From: Leptospiraceae bacterium
GTDB taxonomy: Bacteria > Spirochaetota > Leptospiria > Leptospirales > Leptospiraceae
Reading direction: 5' to 3'
DNA: 64,000 nucleotides
Assembly: GCA_024233835.1 (NCBI GenBank)
Contig: JACKPC010000006.1
Location: forward strand, 1-64,000
Every line of letters begins with the position of its first letter. Position 1 is the first letter of the stretch. Under the pieces are notes generated by a model, which worked only from the letters and a program-made list of their open reading frames with translations, made no database searches and had not been told where the DNA came from. The position numbers were made by a program, and so were the translations under genes. This document shows positions 19,629 to 29,278 of the stretch, piece by piece.

Positions 19629-21865
19629 ATACTATCAATAAAAGTTCGGTTGATAACATCCATCTGTTGTTCCCGGGTCAACTTAATAAAATTCACTGCA
19701 TAACCGGAAACCCGGATCGTGAGCTGCGGATATTTTTCCGGATGCTCCATAGCTTCTTTCAAAGTTTCTATATCCAACACATTCACATTGATATGATGTC
19801 CCTCATTATAAAAGAAACCATCCAGCAGGGCTTTTAAATTATTACTCTTATCATCTTCTGTTCTACCCAGGGCCTTTGGAACAATCGAAAATGTATAAGA
19901 AATTCCATCTCTGGCGTGTTCATAAGGCAATTTGGCTACTGAACCCAAAACAGCAAGAGCTCCATTTGTATCTCTTCCGTGCATGGGGTTAGCACCCGGA
20001 GCAAAGGGTTCTCCTTTTTTCCTTCCATCCGGGGTATTCCCGGTTTTTTTCCCGTATACCACATTGGATGTAATCGTCAGAACCGATTGGGTCGGAACTG
20101 ATGAGCGATAGGTTGCATTTCTTCTGAGCTTGTCCATAAACTTTTTCACAAGCATACTGGCTATACTATCTACTTTATCGTCATTATTACCAAATTTTGG
20201 AAAATCACCTTCGATAGCAAAGTCAACTGCTATGCCCGCATCATTGCGAATAACTTTCACCTTTGCATATTTAATAGCCGAAAGACTATCAGCTACTACC
20301 GAAAGACCGGCAATCCCGCAGGCCATAGTTCTTTCGACATCTTTATCGTGTAAGGCCATTTGTATACGTTCATAACAATATTTGTCGTGCATATAGTGTA
20401 TCACGTTCAAGGTATTTATATAAAGATGTGACAACCAATCCAGGAACAAATCAAAACGTTCCATAACCTCCTCATACTCCAGATATTCCGAGGTTATAGG
20501 CGCAAAGGCAGGGCCGATTTGCTCCCCGGTAATTTCATCCCTTCCTCCATTAATCGCATACAATAAGGATTTTGCCAGGTTCGCTCTGGCTCCAAAGAAT
20601 TGCATTTGCTTCCCGATAGCCATAGCGGAAACGCAACAGGCAATCCCGTAATCATCTCCATATTCCGGGCGCATAAGATCATCATTTTCATACTGAATAG
20701 AACTGGTACGAATAGAAACTTTTGTACAGAACTCTTTAAATTTATCCGGAAGTCTCACTGACCATAAGACAGTAATATTTGGTTCCGGTGCCGGTCCAAG
20801 ATTTGTTAATGTATGTAAAAAGCGGAAACTAGTTTTGGTGATAAGTGAACGTCCGTCCTGACCGATTCCTCCTATTGCTTCTGTCACCCAGGTCGGGTCA
20901 CCGGAAAAAAGCTCATTATATTCCGGAGGTCGTAAAAACCGAATCATCCTTAACTTCATCACAAAATGATCGAGTAACTCCTGAGCTCCTTTTTCATTCA
21001 GAATTCCTTTCTTAAAATCCCTCTCAATATAAATATCGAGAAAGGTAGAAACTCTTCCTAAAGACATGGCAGCTCCATCCTGCTCCTTGGTAGAAGCCAG
21101 ATAAGCAAAATAGGTCCACTGTATGGCTTCCTGAGCATTACCTGCCGGACGACTGATGTCAAAGCCGTACATTTTCGCCATATTCTTTAAGGCCTCTAAA
21201 GCCCTAACCTGCTCGGCCAGTTCTTCTCTCATTCGAATTACGGGAGAAGTCAAATCTAAAAGCCTTGCAAGAGCCATTTGTTCTTTCTTTTTTGATTTTA
21301 TTAAATGATCCGTTCCGTATAAAGCTACCCTGCGATAATCACCTATAATTCGACCGCGGCCGTAGGCATCCGGCAAACCTGTAATAATCCCGGAACCCCT
21401 CGCTGCTTTCATTTCCGGTGTATAGACATCAAAAACTCCATCGTTATGAGTTTTACGATAATTGAATATACTTTCCGTATCTTTATCTAAGGAGTAACCA
21501 TAGGATTCAAGGGCTTTTTTTACCATCCGAAAGCCACCGAAAGGCATGATTCCTCTCTTTAAAGGCTTATCTGTTTGAAAACCTACAATCCTTTCTCTTT
21601 CTTTATCAATATAACCTGCGCCATGAGAATCGATTTCGGAAATTACTTTTGTTTCTGCGTCTAAAATCCCCTTATCTCTTTCGATTTTCATTAGATCCAG
21701 AACTTCTTTCCAGAGTATTTTTGTATTCTCTGTAGGTTCTTCTAAAAAGGAATCATCTCCTTCATAGGGTGTATAATTTTTTTGTATGAAATCCCTAACA
21801 TTAATTTCTGTTACCCATTTTCCCTGCTCAAAACCCAGCCACTCCGGGTACTGCACTTTTTCCAT
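19625..21865 (-). CDS. pflB: Formate C-acetyltransferase (pyruvate formate-lyase)
   Basis: 746-residue glycyl-radical enzyme converting pyruvate and CoA to acetyl-CoA and formate without oxygen. The adjacent catalytic cysteines are C410-C411 in IACCVSAMAIG, and the glycyl-radical site is RVSGYAVNF with G721, 26 residues from the C-terminus. These match the PflB subgroup, not the diol dehydratase or choline lyase subgroups. A strong ribosome-binding site (GGGGAG) precedes the ATG. PFL implies that the host can ferment or live microaerobically. Confidence 0.96.
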   Translation of the reverse strand: MEKVQYPEWLGFEQGKWVTEINVRDFIQKNYTPYEGDDSFLEEPTENTKILWKEVLDLMKIERDKGILDAETKVISEIDSHGAGYIDKERERIVGFQTDKPLKRGIMPFGGFRMVKKALESYGYSLDKDTESIFNYRKTHNDGVFDVYTPEMKAARGSGIITGLPDAYGRGRIIGDYRRVALYGTDHLIKSKKKEQMALARLLDLTSPVIRMREELAEQVRALEALKNMAKMYGFDISRPAGNAQEAIQWTYFAYLASTKEQDGAAMSLGRVSTFLDIYIERDFKKGILNEKGAQELLDHFVMKLRMIRFLRPPEYNELFSGDPTWVTEAIGGIGQDGRSLITKTSFRFLHTLTNLGPAPEPNITVLWSVRLPDKFKEFCTKVSIRTSSIQYENDDLMRPEYGDDYGIACCVSAMAIGKQMQFFGARANLAKSLLYAINGGRDEITGEQIGPAFAPITSEYLEYEEVMERFDLFLDWLSHLYINTLNVIHYMHDKYCYERIQMALHDKDVERTMACGIAGLSVVADSLSAIKYAKVKVIRNDAGIAVDFAIEGDFPKFGNNDDKVDSIASMLVKKFMDKLRRNATYRSSVPTQSVLTITSNVVYGKKTGNTPDGRKKGEPFAPGANPMHGRDTNGALAVLGSVAKLPYEHARDGISYTFSIVPKALGRTEDDKSNNLKALLDGFFYNEGHHINVNVLDIETLKEAMEHPEKYPQLTIRVSGYAVNFIKLTREQQMDVINRTFIDSI

Positions 21866-21916
21866 TAAAACACTCCCCTTTTTTTTATAAAAAACTATAA
21901 TATCCGAATATTTAGA

Positions 21917-21944
21917 AAAATAACATTCGTATAAAAGGAGTCAA
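21917..21944 (-). promoter_or_regulatory. Candidate sigma70-type promoter for pflB-pflA
   Basis: On the minus strand TTGACT (21944-21939) is followed after 16 nt by TATTTT (21922-21917), about 50 nt before the pflB start. This is a visual match only; I see no clear FNR-type TTGAT-N4-ATCAA palindrome here. Confidence 0.35.
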
Positions 21945-22003
21945 CCCTTAAACAGTTTTTTTTTAAAGAAACCGAATATCAACTCCGGGAGGAAATAAAG
22001 AGC

Positions 22004-22879
22004 TCATGGATTTCTGAGAAATTGCTTAAAAAAGTCATCTGTTAAAACACTATACACAATACATTTTTCTGTTTCATCATGGAAAATTTTTTTGTACTGC
22101 AAGAGAGATATAATTTCCTTTACATTACTAATCCCTCTTACTTCACGGACAATAGCTGCAATTCTATTTCCATCGAGTTCATTAGAAGCTGACAAACACA
22201 ATGCATCGTATTTTGCTATTTTTTTACAAATGCAAGAGACTTTATCTATGACTTTAAAATCTTCTTTATATTTATCATAAATAATTTGGTATTTTTTAGA
22301 TGTCAATTTTTTTTTCTGGAATAGACGAAGGATGTAATTATATATTCCCGGATTTTTAATAAAGTATTTCTTTATATTAGCTTCTTCAAGTGTATTGAAA
22401 ATTTCCAGGAAAAAATCAGCTGCATCGTTTTTTCTCTCGGAACAATAAAGAAATTTTTCTAGGAGCTCTATACTTAAATTTGCAATAAAAAACATAGCTA
22501 AAGTTGGATCTGAGTTAATCACCTCTGTATTTAAAAGGATATTCAAACATTTTGCGGGATTAAATATATCCAAATTTTGTATAAAATACTCTTCCGGCTC
22601 ACAATCTGCAAGTATCCATCTCCCGTATCCAAAATAGATAAACTGAAAAAGAACATCTGCGGGAAAAATTCCTGAATTAATAAACTCCTGAACTTCTTTG
22701 TCATCTCTAAAAATCCAGAGATAGTAAAGGATTCGGTTAATAAACTCATCTTTATTTTTATTCAAATTAAGAATCTTAATAAATTCTTCACAGGTAAGAT
22801 AGTTAAGAATATTTCTGATGGTATTAATCTGAACATCTTCAAAGAAATATTTGGCTTCTGATTTTTGTGTTGTATTCAT
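22004..22879 (-). CDS. Hypothetical helical protein
   Basis: About 291 residues from the ATG at 22879, which is preferred over a GTG four codons upstream because that GTG overlaps the AAGGAG ribosome-binding site. The protein is almost entirely alpha-helical, rich in Ile, Leu, Phe, Lys and Asn, with no signal peptide or membrane segment. Cys residues are scattered (for example CICKK) and do not form a metal motif. No family recognised. It stands alone between pfl and thpR. Confidence 0.6.
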   Translation of the reverse strand: MNTTQKSEAKYFFEDVQINTIRNILNYLTCEEFIKILNLNKNKDEFINRILYYLWIFRDDKEVQEFINSGIFPADVLFQFIYFGYGRWILADCEPEEYFIQNLDIFNPAKCLNILLNTEVINSDPTLAMFFIANLSIELLEKFLYCSERKNDAADFFLEIFNTLEEANIKKYFIKNPGIYNYILRLFQKKKLTSKKYQIIYDKYKEDFKVIDKVSCICKKIAKYDALCLSASNELDGNRIAAIVREVRGISNVKEIISLLQYKKIFHDETEKCIVYSVLTDDFFKQFLRNP

Positions 22880-23080
22880 GATCTTAACCACTCCTTTTTC
22901 CCCAATATAATATGACTAAAAATTAGTTTTTTTTAAACATTTATATACTATATTAAAAGTATTACTTTTATCTAAAAAAGGTTATATTTTTTCATTTTTC
23001 TTACAAGTTCAAAGTCTGACTTGTAAAAGTAGAAATTTTATTGTGCTATACAAAGCGATACAAAGAAAAAACTGGTTTAT

Positions 23081-23611
23081 ATGAGATTATTTACAGGAAT
23101 AGATCTTCCATTAGAGACGAAAGAAGAATTAGAGTCAATCGTATATGGCTTAGAAGGTGTTAAAGTCGTCAAAAAAGAAAACTTTCACATTACTCTAAGC
23201 TTTTTAGGAGAAGTAGAGCAAAAGAGAATTGCAGATATATCAGAAGCTCTTTCTGAAGTAAACTCTTCTCATTTTTCACTTTCCGGTAAAGGCTGCGGAA
23301 CCTTCATGATGAATGATGGTTCGGGAGTAATTTTTTTTCGCTTATATGAAAACCCGCTTTTAACACAGGTTCAAAAGGCGCAGGAAAAGATCCTGAGAAG
23401 TCTCGGATTTCGCTTAAAAAAACAATCCTATGTGCCTCACATTACCCTCGGAAGGTTTAAATCGATTCCGCCCGGCTTACCGGAATATTTAGAAGAAAAT
23501 GCAAATATTTCAATAGAAATACCGGAAATCGATGAATTTCAGCTTTTTTCCAGTGTTTTAAAAAAGGAAGGAGCTATCTATAAAATTGAAGAAGTTTTTT
23601 CTTTCTTTTAA
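23081..23611 (+). CDS. thpR: RNA 2',3'-cyclic phosphodiesterase (LigT/ThpR)
   Basis: 176 residues of the 2H phosphoesterase superfamily. Both catalytic H-x-T-L motifs are present: FHITLSFLGE in the N-terminal half and PHITLGRFKS in the C-terminal half. The N-terminal MRLFTGIDLP is typical. The family opens 2',3'-cyclic phosphate RNA ends and can ligate tRNA halves in vitro. No strong ribosome-binding site is seen. Confidence 0.92.
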   Translation: MRLFTGIDLPLETKEELESIVYGLEGVKVVKKENFHITLSFLGEVEQKRIADISEALSEVNSSHFSLSGKGCGTFMMNDGSGVIFFRLYENPLLTQVQKAQEKILRSLGFRLKKQSYVPHITLGRFKSIPPGLPEYLEENANISIEIPEIDEFQLFSSVLKKEGAIYKIEEVFSFF

Positions 23612-23670
23612 ATTTTCATTCTTGCATAGAATGGGTAGTATGAGAAAGTTCGAATTGAGGAAATGGGATT

Positions 23671-24030
23671 TTGAAACTGAAAATCACACAATTAGTGAAT
23701 ATCTTAAGAATGATCGATGAGGATATTGACTTACTTAAAGATACGATAGAAAAAATTCCTAACAACCGAACTTATTCTGAGAATATCACCCGGACTATAA
23801 ATTCAGAAATTGAAGGTCTGGAAAATAAAAAAGATAAGATACTTTCTTTATCTATAGATATTCCGGATGAAGTATTAGAACAGGCCTCTACAAAAAAAGA
23901 TTTGGAGAAGAAAAATCCCAATCTTTCCAGGGATGTCGAGTCTCTTATTGAAAAAAAGCTTGAATCTATCCCCAAACAAAAACAAGAAATCCAGATTAAA
24001 AAGACAGAAAAACATGCTTTCAGGTACTAA
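23671..24030 (+). CDS. Hypothetical coiled-coil protein, 119 aa
   Basis: TTG start with a GAGGAAATGG-type ribosome-binding site upstream. The protein is soluble, Lys/Glu/Ile-rich and helical, with a coiled-coil-like N-terminal half (IDEDIDLLKDTIEKI). It stops 1 nt before the ATG of the following PPIase-like lipoprotein gene, so the two are probably co-transcribed. No family recognised. Confidence 0.6.
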   Translation: MKLKITQLVNILRMIDEDIDLLKDTIEKIPNNRTYSENITRTINSEIEGLENKKDKILSLSIDIPDEVLEQASTKKDLEKKNPNLSRDVESLIEKKLESIPKQKQEIQIKKTEKHAFRY

Positions 24031-24031
24031 C

Positions 24032-25528
24032 ATGAAATTACAATATATAGGTATCGTATGCATTCTACTAGGACTGCATACCTGTTCACCATCATCCAAT
24101 ACCCCCCTTGCTAGTTTTGAGGGAGGGAATGTTACTATTCAAGAATTCCGTAATTTTTATAAGGCCAGCGGTCTTTCCGGTAGAGGAAATAAACCGGCAC
24201 TTAAAGACCAGATTTCTATCCTTGAAGCCATAGCTTTACGTGAAATTGCCTACATCGATGCCGATAAAAAAGGTCTGACTCGTAATAAAGAGTTTACAGA
24301 TGTACTATCTGTAGCAGAAAAACAGATAATTTCCAATGTTTACAGGCAAGAATTTTCAGAAAAAGCTTCATCTGATAAGCAGGCTGAATTTGCAGTAATT
24401 CAATTTTCTTATATTCGACGAAATCCGGATAAATCAGCCAATCAAAAAAAAGCAGATGAACAATTAAAACAACTCAAAGCCATGAAGCAGGATTCTGAGA
24501 TTTATTCCTTCATGAGAGAAAATACCGAAGAAAATGGAAGAAAACCTATTGGTGGCATATTAGAACCTTTTTGTATTTCCTGTGGTACCAATCCCTTATA
24601 CGAAATTTTTTCTGAAGGGATAAAAAGCGGAAATAAAGATTTTTTTATCTCAAAAGATCCGGATTCAAACCTTTACGTATATCGCGTGCTGGAAAAAGAC
24701 AAAGTCAAGCTTTCTGAGTTAAAGACATATTTTAGCAAGAAATTAAATGAATTAAGAGGTCTGGCAGAAGCTTTTAAAAAAAATGCAAAACCGGAAGAAC
24801 AGGGTTTAGCAAAATATTATTCTGAAACCGGTAATGCCTTTGAAACGAAAGTTAACCGGACAGTAGAGCACTATAAAAACCAAATCGAGGTACAAATCTG
24901 GATTGATGAATATGATAGAATTAAAAAAAGTTCAGGTTTTTCATTTAATCCTCTTTTTGAAGGTAAGGATCCCTCCTCTATTAAACCGGAACAGGTTTCT
25001 GAAGAAGATAAGCTATTTACCATAGGTCAAAAAGATTATACCCTGAAGGATGTTTCAGAAGAATTTGAAAAAGTAAGAATCAAGACTCCAGGAATGGATT
25101 CTCGAAGACTTTTCTCTGAAAAAATGGGGTTTTTATACAACATTTACATTCCTTCCCTTCTTATTAATTCCTTAAAAGAAGCTGCAACTATTCGCTCCGG
25201 GGAACGTTTTAAAGTGCGAATGGAACTACTAAAAAATGATATAGCCTGGAATCTTTTTCTAAAAAATGCACATGAAAAAGAAATTATCATCAGTGACAAA
25301 GATTTAAAAGAGACTTATGAAGCAGGTAAAATGTATTCTTATCTCGATGAAGAAAAGAAAAAGCAGGGAAAGTCAGTCCCTTTGCCCTTTGAAAAAGTAA
25401 AAGATAAAATAATGTTTGAATTAAAAAATTCCCGCATGAAAAAGTTGCAGGAAGAAGCAATTGAAACACTAAAGAAAACTTATAAACTTCAGATTCATCA
25501 GGATAAATTTAAAGAAGGTGTTCTTTAA
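24032..25528 (+). CDS. SurA/PrsA-like peptidyl-prolyl isomerase lipoprotein
   Basis: 498 residues from the ATG at 24032; upstream in-frame codons overlap the preceding gene and lack a signal sequence, whereas this start gives a signal ending LLGLHTC-S (Cys at residue 17). The N-terminal ~130 residues look like a SurA-type chaperone domain (E-G-G-N-V-T-I-Q-E-F-R-x-F). The following region (IQFSYIRR...ENGRKPIGGILEPF) is parvulin/PpiC-like but divergent. A role in periplasmic folding of outer-membrane proteins is inferred. proC follows 3 nt downstream. Confidence 0.7.
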   Translation: MKLQYIGIVCILLGLHTCSPSSNTPLASFEGGNVTIQEFRNFYKASGLSGRGNKPALKDQISILEAIALREIAYIDADKKGLTRNKEFTDVLSVAEKQIISNVYRQEFSEKASSDKQAEFAVIQFSYIRRNPDKSANQKKADEQLKQLKAMKQDSEIYSFMRENTEENGRKPIGGILEPFCISCGTNPLYEIFSEGIKSGNKDFFISKDPDSNLYVYRVLEKDKVKLSELKTYFSKKLNELRGLAEAFKKNAKPEEQGLAKYYSETGNAFETKVNRTVEHYKNQIEVQIWIDEYDRIKKSSGFSFNPLFEGKDPSSIKPEQVSEEDKLFTIGQKDYTLKDVSEEFEKVRIKTPGMDSRRLFSEKMGFLYNIYIPSLLINSLKEAATIRSGERFKVRMELLKNDIAWNLFLKNAHEKEIIISDKDLKETYEAGKMYSYLDEEKKKQGKSVPLPFEKVKDKIMFELKNSRMKKLQEEAIETLKKTYKLQIHQDKFKEGVL

Positions 25529-25531
25529 ACT

Positions 25532-26299
25532 ATGAAAAAACTTGGCTTTATTGGCTTTGGTAATATGGGAAAGGCAATTGCTTTTCCCATAAAAGAGAAA
25601 TTTACGATTTATATTTTTGATCCATTTGTTAAAAAATCGGAAAACTACATTTTTCTGGATAGTTTAGAAGCCCTTTTTGAAGCAGTAGACACCATTCTAC
25701 TTTGTGTCAAGCCAGCTCAGGTACCTTCTGTTCTGCATCAACTTTCCAGACCGATGAATATCATATCTATTGCTGCCGGAGTTTCCATTCAAAGCATAAG
25801 AGAGAACTCTCCGGAAGGTTCAAAGATAATTCGGGTAATGCCAAACCTTGCTGTTCAGGTTGCTGAGGGAGCCAGCGCTTACTACGGAGAAGAGAGCTTA
25901 TACCCTTTAGTGGAAGAAATTTTTTCCTCTTCCGGTATTTCACTTTCTCTTACAAGTGAAAGTCTAATGGATGCAGTCACCGGCCTGTCCGGTTCCGGCC
26001 CGGCTTTTGTTTTTTCCTTCATACATTCCCTGGCAGAAGGAGGAGTTAAATGTGGCTTGACCTATCCCCAGGCGCTTAGATTAGCTATACAAACCGTAAA
26101 GGGTAGCTCCATACTTCTGGAGGAAGAACTCAAGAATAATCCGGAAACTCATCCCTATGTGCTAAGAAACCGAGTCAGCTCCCCCGGTGGAACTACTATT
26201 TACGGACTATCTAAACTGGAAAAAAATGCCTTCTCTCATGCAATTATAGAAGCTGTTGAAGAAGCCAGCAAAAGAAGTAAAGAACTGGGGAAATCCTAA
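25532..26299 (+). CDS. proC: Pyrroline-5-carboxylate reductase
   Basis: 255 residues. Catalyses the last step of proline synthesis, reducing pyrroline-5-carboxylate with NAD(P)H. The N-terminal Rossmann motif is GFIGFGNMGKA, and the C-terminal family signature includes TGLSGSGPAFVF and SSPGGTTIYGL. Length is slightly below the usual 260-280. It lies 3 nt after the PPIase-like gene, which suggests one transcript. Confidence 0.95.
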   Translation: MKKLGFIGFGNMGKAIAFPIKEKFTIYIFDPFVKKSENYIFLDSLEALFEAVDTILLCVKPAQVPSVLHQLSRPMNIISIAAGVSIQSIRENSPEGSKIIRVMPNLAVQVAEGASAYYGEESLYPLVEEIFSSSGISLSLTSESLMDAVTGLSGSGPAFVFSFIHSLAEGGVKCGLTYPQALRLAIQTVKGSSILLEEELKNNPETHPYVLRNRVSSPGGTTIYGLSKLEKNAFSHAIIEAVEEASKRSKELGKS

Positions 26300-26376
26300 A
26301 CTAAACCACTTACCTTTTATAAGCCCTCACTTTTTCAGAGAAGTAGGCGATCCATCACCGGTTCGCTTACGTTTAA

Positions 26377-26397
26377 ATAAAAGTTCCCGACTTTTAT
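26377..26397. terminator. Hairpin downstream of proC, possible terminator
   Basis: A perfect 8-bp inverted repeat (ATAAAAGT / ACTTTTAT, 5-nt loop) lies about 80 nt after the proC stop. There is no immediate long T-run, so terminator function is uncertain. Confidence 0.35.
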
Positions 26398-26480
26398 GAA
26401 GGGATACTCTTTTTTCCAAAAAATCTCTTGTCATATTTTAATCATGGATATAAAAAAGAAAAACTGTGAGGTATTTATTT

Positions 26481-28892
26481 GTGAGAAGTATTAAAGGAAG
26501 GCTGATTGCTGGATATAGTTCAATTTTTATCCTGGTTTTACTGACCGGTTTATCGGGTTTTTTTGGAATTAATTCCATTTCAAAGAAAGTCAGTTTTATA
26601 ACCCAGGAAGACACTCAATTTTTAAAAGAGCTTGCTGAGCTAAGGATAAATATACTAAACCTCAGGCGTTATGAGAAAGATATTCTTCTAAACCTGGAAG
26701 ACAAAAACAAAGTAAAATCCTACTATACAAAATGGGAAGTTCATTCTAAAAACTCCAGAGACTTGATTTCTGCATTAAATAAACGAATTCGAAAAGAAAG
26801 ATACAGTAACAGTAAGAATCGAGATTTCCTGGAAAACATACCTTCTTTATTTTTAAAATATACAGATAATATGCAATTACTTTATTCGAATATATCATCT
26901 GATAAATTAAAAAATTCTACAGCTGCAAATCTCAGTCTACTGAGTTCCAAAGAAGCAATTTATTCTATAGAAGATGGACTGGATACTGTTTCAAAAGAAA
27001 TTAATACGACTATTCTCCAAAATGATACCTATATAAATAGTTTTTCTTTTTCACTATCTACCCTCTTAATAATTCTTACCTTCCTATCTTTGGTAATCTG
27101 CATTACAATTAGTGTAACTACATATAGATCGATAGATAGACCCCTTTCGGAACTTTTGGATACTATCGTATTTATTTCTAAAAAAGGAATTCTTTCAAAA
27201 CGAGTTAAAAATCCGGGTAAAGATGAAATTGGAGAAGTCTCCCTTGCCTTAAATACTATGCTCAATATTCTTGAAAACTTAATATTTGAAATGAATAAAA
27301 TGTCTTCTCAACACGATGAAGGAGATATTGATGTAAAAATTGATATTACAAAATTTGAGGGAGATTATCAAATTGTAGCGGAGGGAATCAATAATATGGT
27401 TTTCGGCCATATCGCGGTAAAAAAGAAAGCCATGGCCTGTGTAAAAGAATTTGGAGAAGGTAATTTTGATGCTCCCCTCGAAACCTTTCCCGGCAAAAAA
27501 GCGTTTATCAATGAAATCATTGAACAGGTCAGGAGTAATCTTAAAACACTAATATTCGAAATGAATAAAATGTCTTCTTTACATGATGAAGGAGATATTG
27601 ATGTAAAAATTCCCACAGAGTCATTTAAAGGCGATTATAAAACAATGGCGGAGGGAATCAATAATATGGTTTTCGGCCATATCGCGGTAAAAAAGAAAGC
27701 CATGGCCTGTGTCAAAGAATTCGGAAAAGGAAACTTCGATGCTCCCCTCGAAACCTTTCCCGGCAAAAAAGCTTTTATCAATGAAATCATTGAACAGGTC
27801 AGGGGTAACCTCAAAAACCTTATCAATGATGCAAATTTTCTTTCTGAAGCTGCTATCAGGGGAGAATTAGAAGTTCGGGCTGACGCAAATCGTCACTATG
27901 GTGATTTTAAGAGAATTATAGAAGGAGTAAACCAAACTCTCGATGCAGTAATAAAACCTTTACAGGAATCTTCCCTGGTTCTCCAAGAATTATCTCATGG
28001 CAACCTCGACGTATCGGTAGACGGTACATACCACGGAGACCATGCCATTATTAAAAATTCACTAAATGCTACTATCGATTCTTTCAATGAACTTATCAGT
28101 GAAATATTAAATGCTGCCGAACAGATATTAGTAAGTTCTAAACAGGTAGCCGATTCGAGTCAATCCTTATCACAGGGCTCTACAGAACAGGCCTCCAGTG
28201 TTGACGAGATCACAAGTACTCTCCGGGCTATCGAAGAACAGGCGAACCTCAACGCAAAGATGGCAGAGGATGTTAGTCAGCAGGCAAATGAAGTAAAAGG
28301 ACAGGCCTTAAAGGGAAATACGGAGATGAAGTCTATGTTAACGGCAATGACAGAAATCACCGAAACTTCAGAAAATATTGCAAAGATTATCAAAGAAATT
28401 GATGCCATTGCCTTTCAAACCAATATCCTGGCTTTAAACGCAGCAGTAGAAGCGGCCAGAGCCGGACAACACGGAAAAGGCTTCAATGTAGTTGCAGAAG
28501 AAGTTCGTAACCTTGCTTCTCGAAGTGCAACCGCTGCAAAAGAAACAGCAGGACTGATTGAAGGTGCCATTAAGAAAGTCAATGTAGGTACAGAAATCGC
28601 CAATCGTACCGCCGGGGTTTTGAACGAAATGACGGAAGGTGTGGTGAAAGTAAGCGGTCTTGTAAAAAATATTGCTTCTGCTTCCATAGAACAATCAGCA
28701 AGTGTAGCTGAGTCTACTACAGGTGTAAACCAGATATCAGAAGTCGCGATGAATGTAGCGGCAACTGCAGAAGAAAGTTCAGCCGCAAGCATTGAACTTG
28801 CCAGCCAGGCAGAATCATTCAGAAATATGGTAAAACGATTTAAAATTAAAAATAGTTCAGCTGCCGGTAAAAGAAAAATCGAGTTACACTGA
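26481..28892 (+). CDS. Methyl-accepting chemotaxis protein with poly-HAMP array
   Basis: About 803 residues from the GTG at 26481, preferred because GAGG sits ~9 nt upstream; a GTG at 26466 in the same frame is the alternative. Layout: membrane segment (residues ~10-30), a helical periplasmic four-helix-bundle-like sensor (~30-190), second membrane segment (~195-220), a HAMP domain, then two ~90-residue HAMP-like repeats that are nearly identical at DNA level, a further divergent HAMP pair (residues ~460-540), and an MCP signalling domain. The hairpin tip contains AFQTNILALNAAVEAARAG, the CheA/CheW-binding signature. The ligand is unknown. Poly-HAMP arrays relay signals between membrane and kinase-control tip. 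Confidence 0.93.
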   Translation: MRSIKGRLIAGYSSIFILVLLTGLSGFFGINSISKKVSFITQEDTQFLKELAELRINILNLRRYEKDILLNLEDKNKVKSYYTKWEVHSKNSRDLISALNKRIRKERYSNSKNRDFLENIPSLFLKYTDNMQLLYSNISSDKLKNSTAANLSLLSSKEAIYSIEDGLDTVSKEINTTILQNDTYINSFSFSLSTLLIILTFLSLVICITISVTTYRSIDRPLSELLDTIVFISKKGILSKRVKNPGKDEIGEVSLALNTMLNILENLIFEMNKMSSQHDEGDIDVKIDITKFEGDYQIVAEGINNMVFGHIAVKKKAMACVKEFGEGNFDAPLETFPGKKAFINEIIEQVRSNLKTLIFEMNKMSSLHDEGDIDVKIPTESFKGDYKTMAEGINNMVFGHIAVKKKAMACVKEFGKGNFDAPLETFPGKKAFINEIIEQVRGNLKNLINDANFLSEAAIRGELEVRADANRHYGDFKRIIEGVNQTLDAVIKPLQESSLVLQELSHGNLDVSVDGTYHGDHAIIKNSLNATIDSFNELISEILNAAEQILVSSKQVADSSQSLSQGSTEQASSVDEITSTLRAIEEQANLNAKMAEDVSQQANEVKGQALKGNTEMKSMLTAMTEITETSENIAKIIKEIDAIAFQTNILALNAAVEAARAGQHGKGFNVVAEEVRNLASRSATAAKETAGLIEGAIKKVNVGTEIANRTAGVLNEMTEGVVKVSGLVKNIASASIEQSASVAESTTGVNQISEVAMNVAATAEESSAASIELASQAESFRNMVKRFKIKNSSAAGKRKIELH
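27286..27825 (+). repeat. 270-bp tandem duplication inside the MCP gene
   Basis: Two adjacent 270-nt units (about 27286-27555 and 27556-27825), each encoding ~90 residues beginning EMNKMSS and ending EQVR-x-NLK. The second half of each unit is almost identical at nucleotide level, including silent positions, pointing to a recent duplication or gene conversion. Confidence 0.9.
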
Positions 28893-28906
28893 TTTCATCT
28901 CTTCAC

Positions 28907-28951
28907 TTTTTTTTAAGAATCCTTGTAAATTTACCAGGATTCTTAAAAAAA
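28907..28951. repeat. Long palindrome, copy A
   Basis: A near-perfect inverted repeat with ~22-bp arms (T8-AAGAATCCT... / ...AGGATTCTT-A7) just after the MCP stop. The stem is flanked by T on the left and A on the right on both strands, so it is not a canonical U-tailed terminator. A second copy lies at 34705-34750. It begins a ~300-bp block shared between the two places. Confidence 0.75.
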
Positions 28952-29278
28952 GAAATATCCCTCATTCTCCTCTTTACGATCCTGAAATCTGAAATAAATT
29001 CATGAGAGAATCTTTTTATAAAATTAGAATACATAATTGGCCGAATAGTTCAAGACTCTATTACCTGTCTCGAAATTTATAATGATTCTAATTATCAACA
29101 TATAAGCATTTATGATATATATTTGCTTTTTTGTTCGTTTTTTAGTTGAATTTATTTCATAACTTAACATATATGGTAAACATCTTATTCCATCGATAAG
29201 GGAGGCAGGCCTTTGCTGTCTTTAAACAGATCCTTACTTTTTCTTTTTTCTCTTCTTTTCGTTCTTTCCTGTAACAAA
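28907..29278 (+). repeat. Leader block A (palindrome, leader and lipoprotein signal)
   Basis: About 370 nt homologous over most of its length to block C (34705-35060), and from about 29073 onward to block B (33224-33480). The shared part includes AAATTTATAATGATTCTA, a conserved TATGATATAT stretch, a GGGAGGCA ribosome-binding site and a TTG start followed by a lipoprotein signal sequence. The 320-nt gap between the MCP gene and the next start is filled by this block. Confidence 0.8.

Noticed and set aside
28907..28951. Rho-independent terminator for the MCP gene
   Set aside because: The hairpin is followed by A, not T, on the plus strand, and by symmetry on the minus strand, so it does not fit the standard U-tail model; recorded as a palindrome instead.
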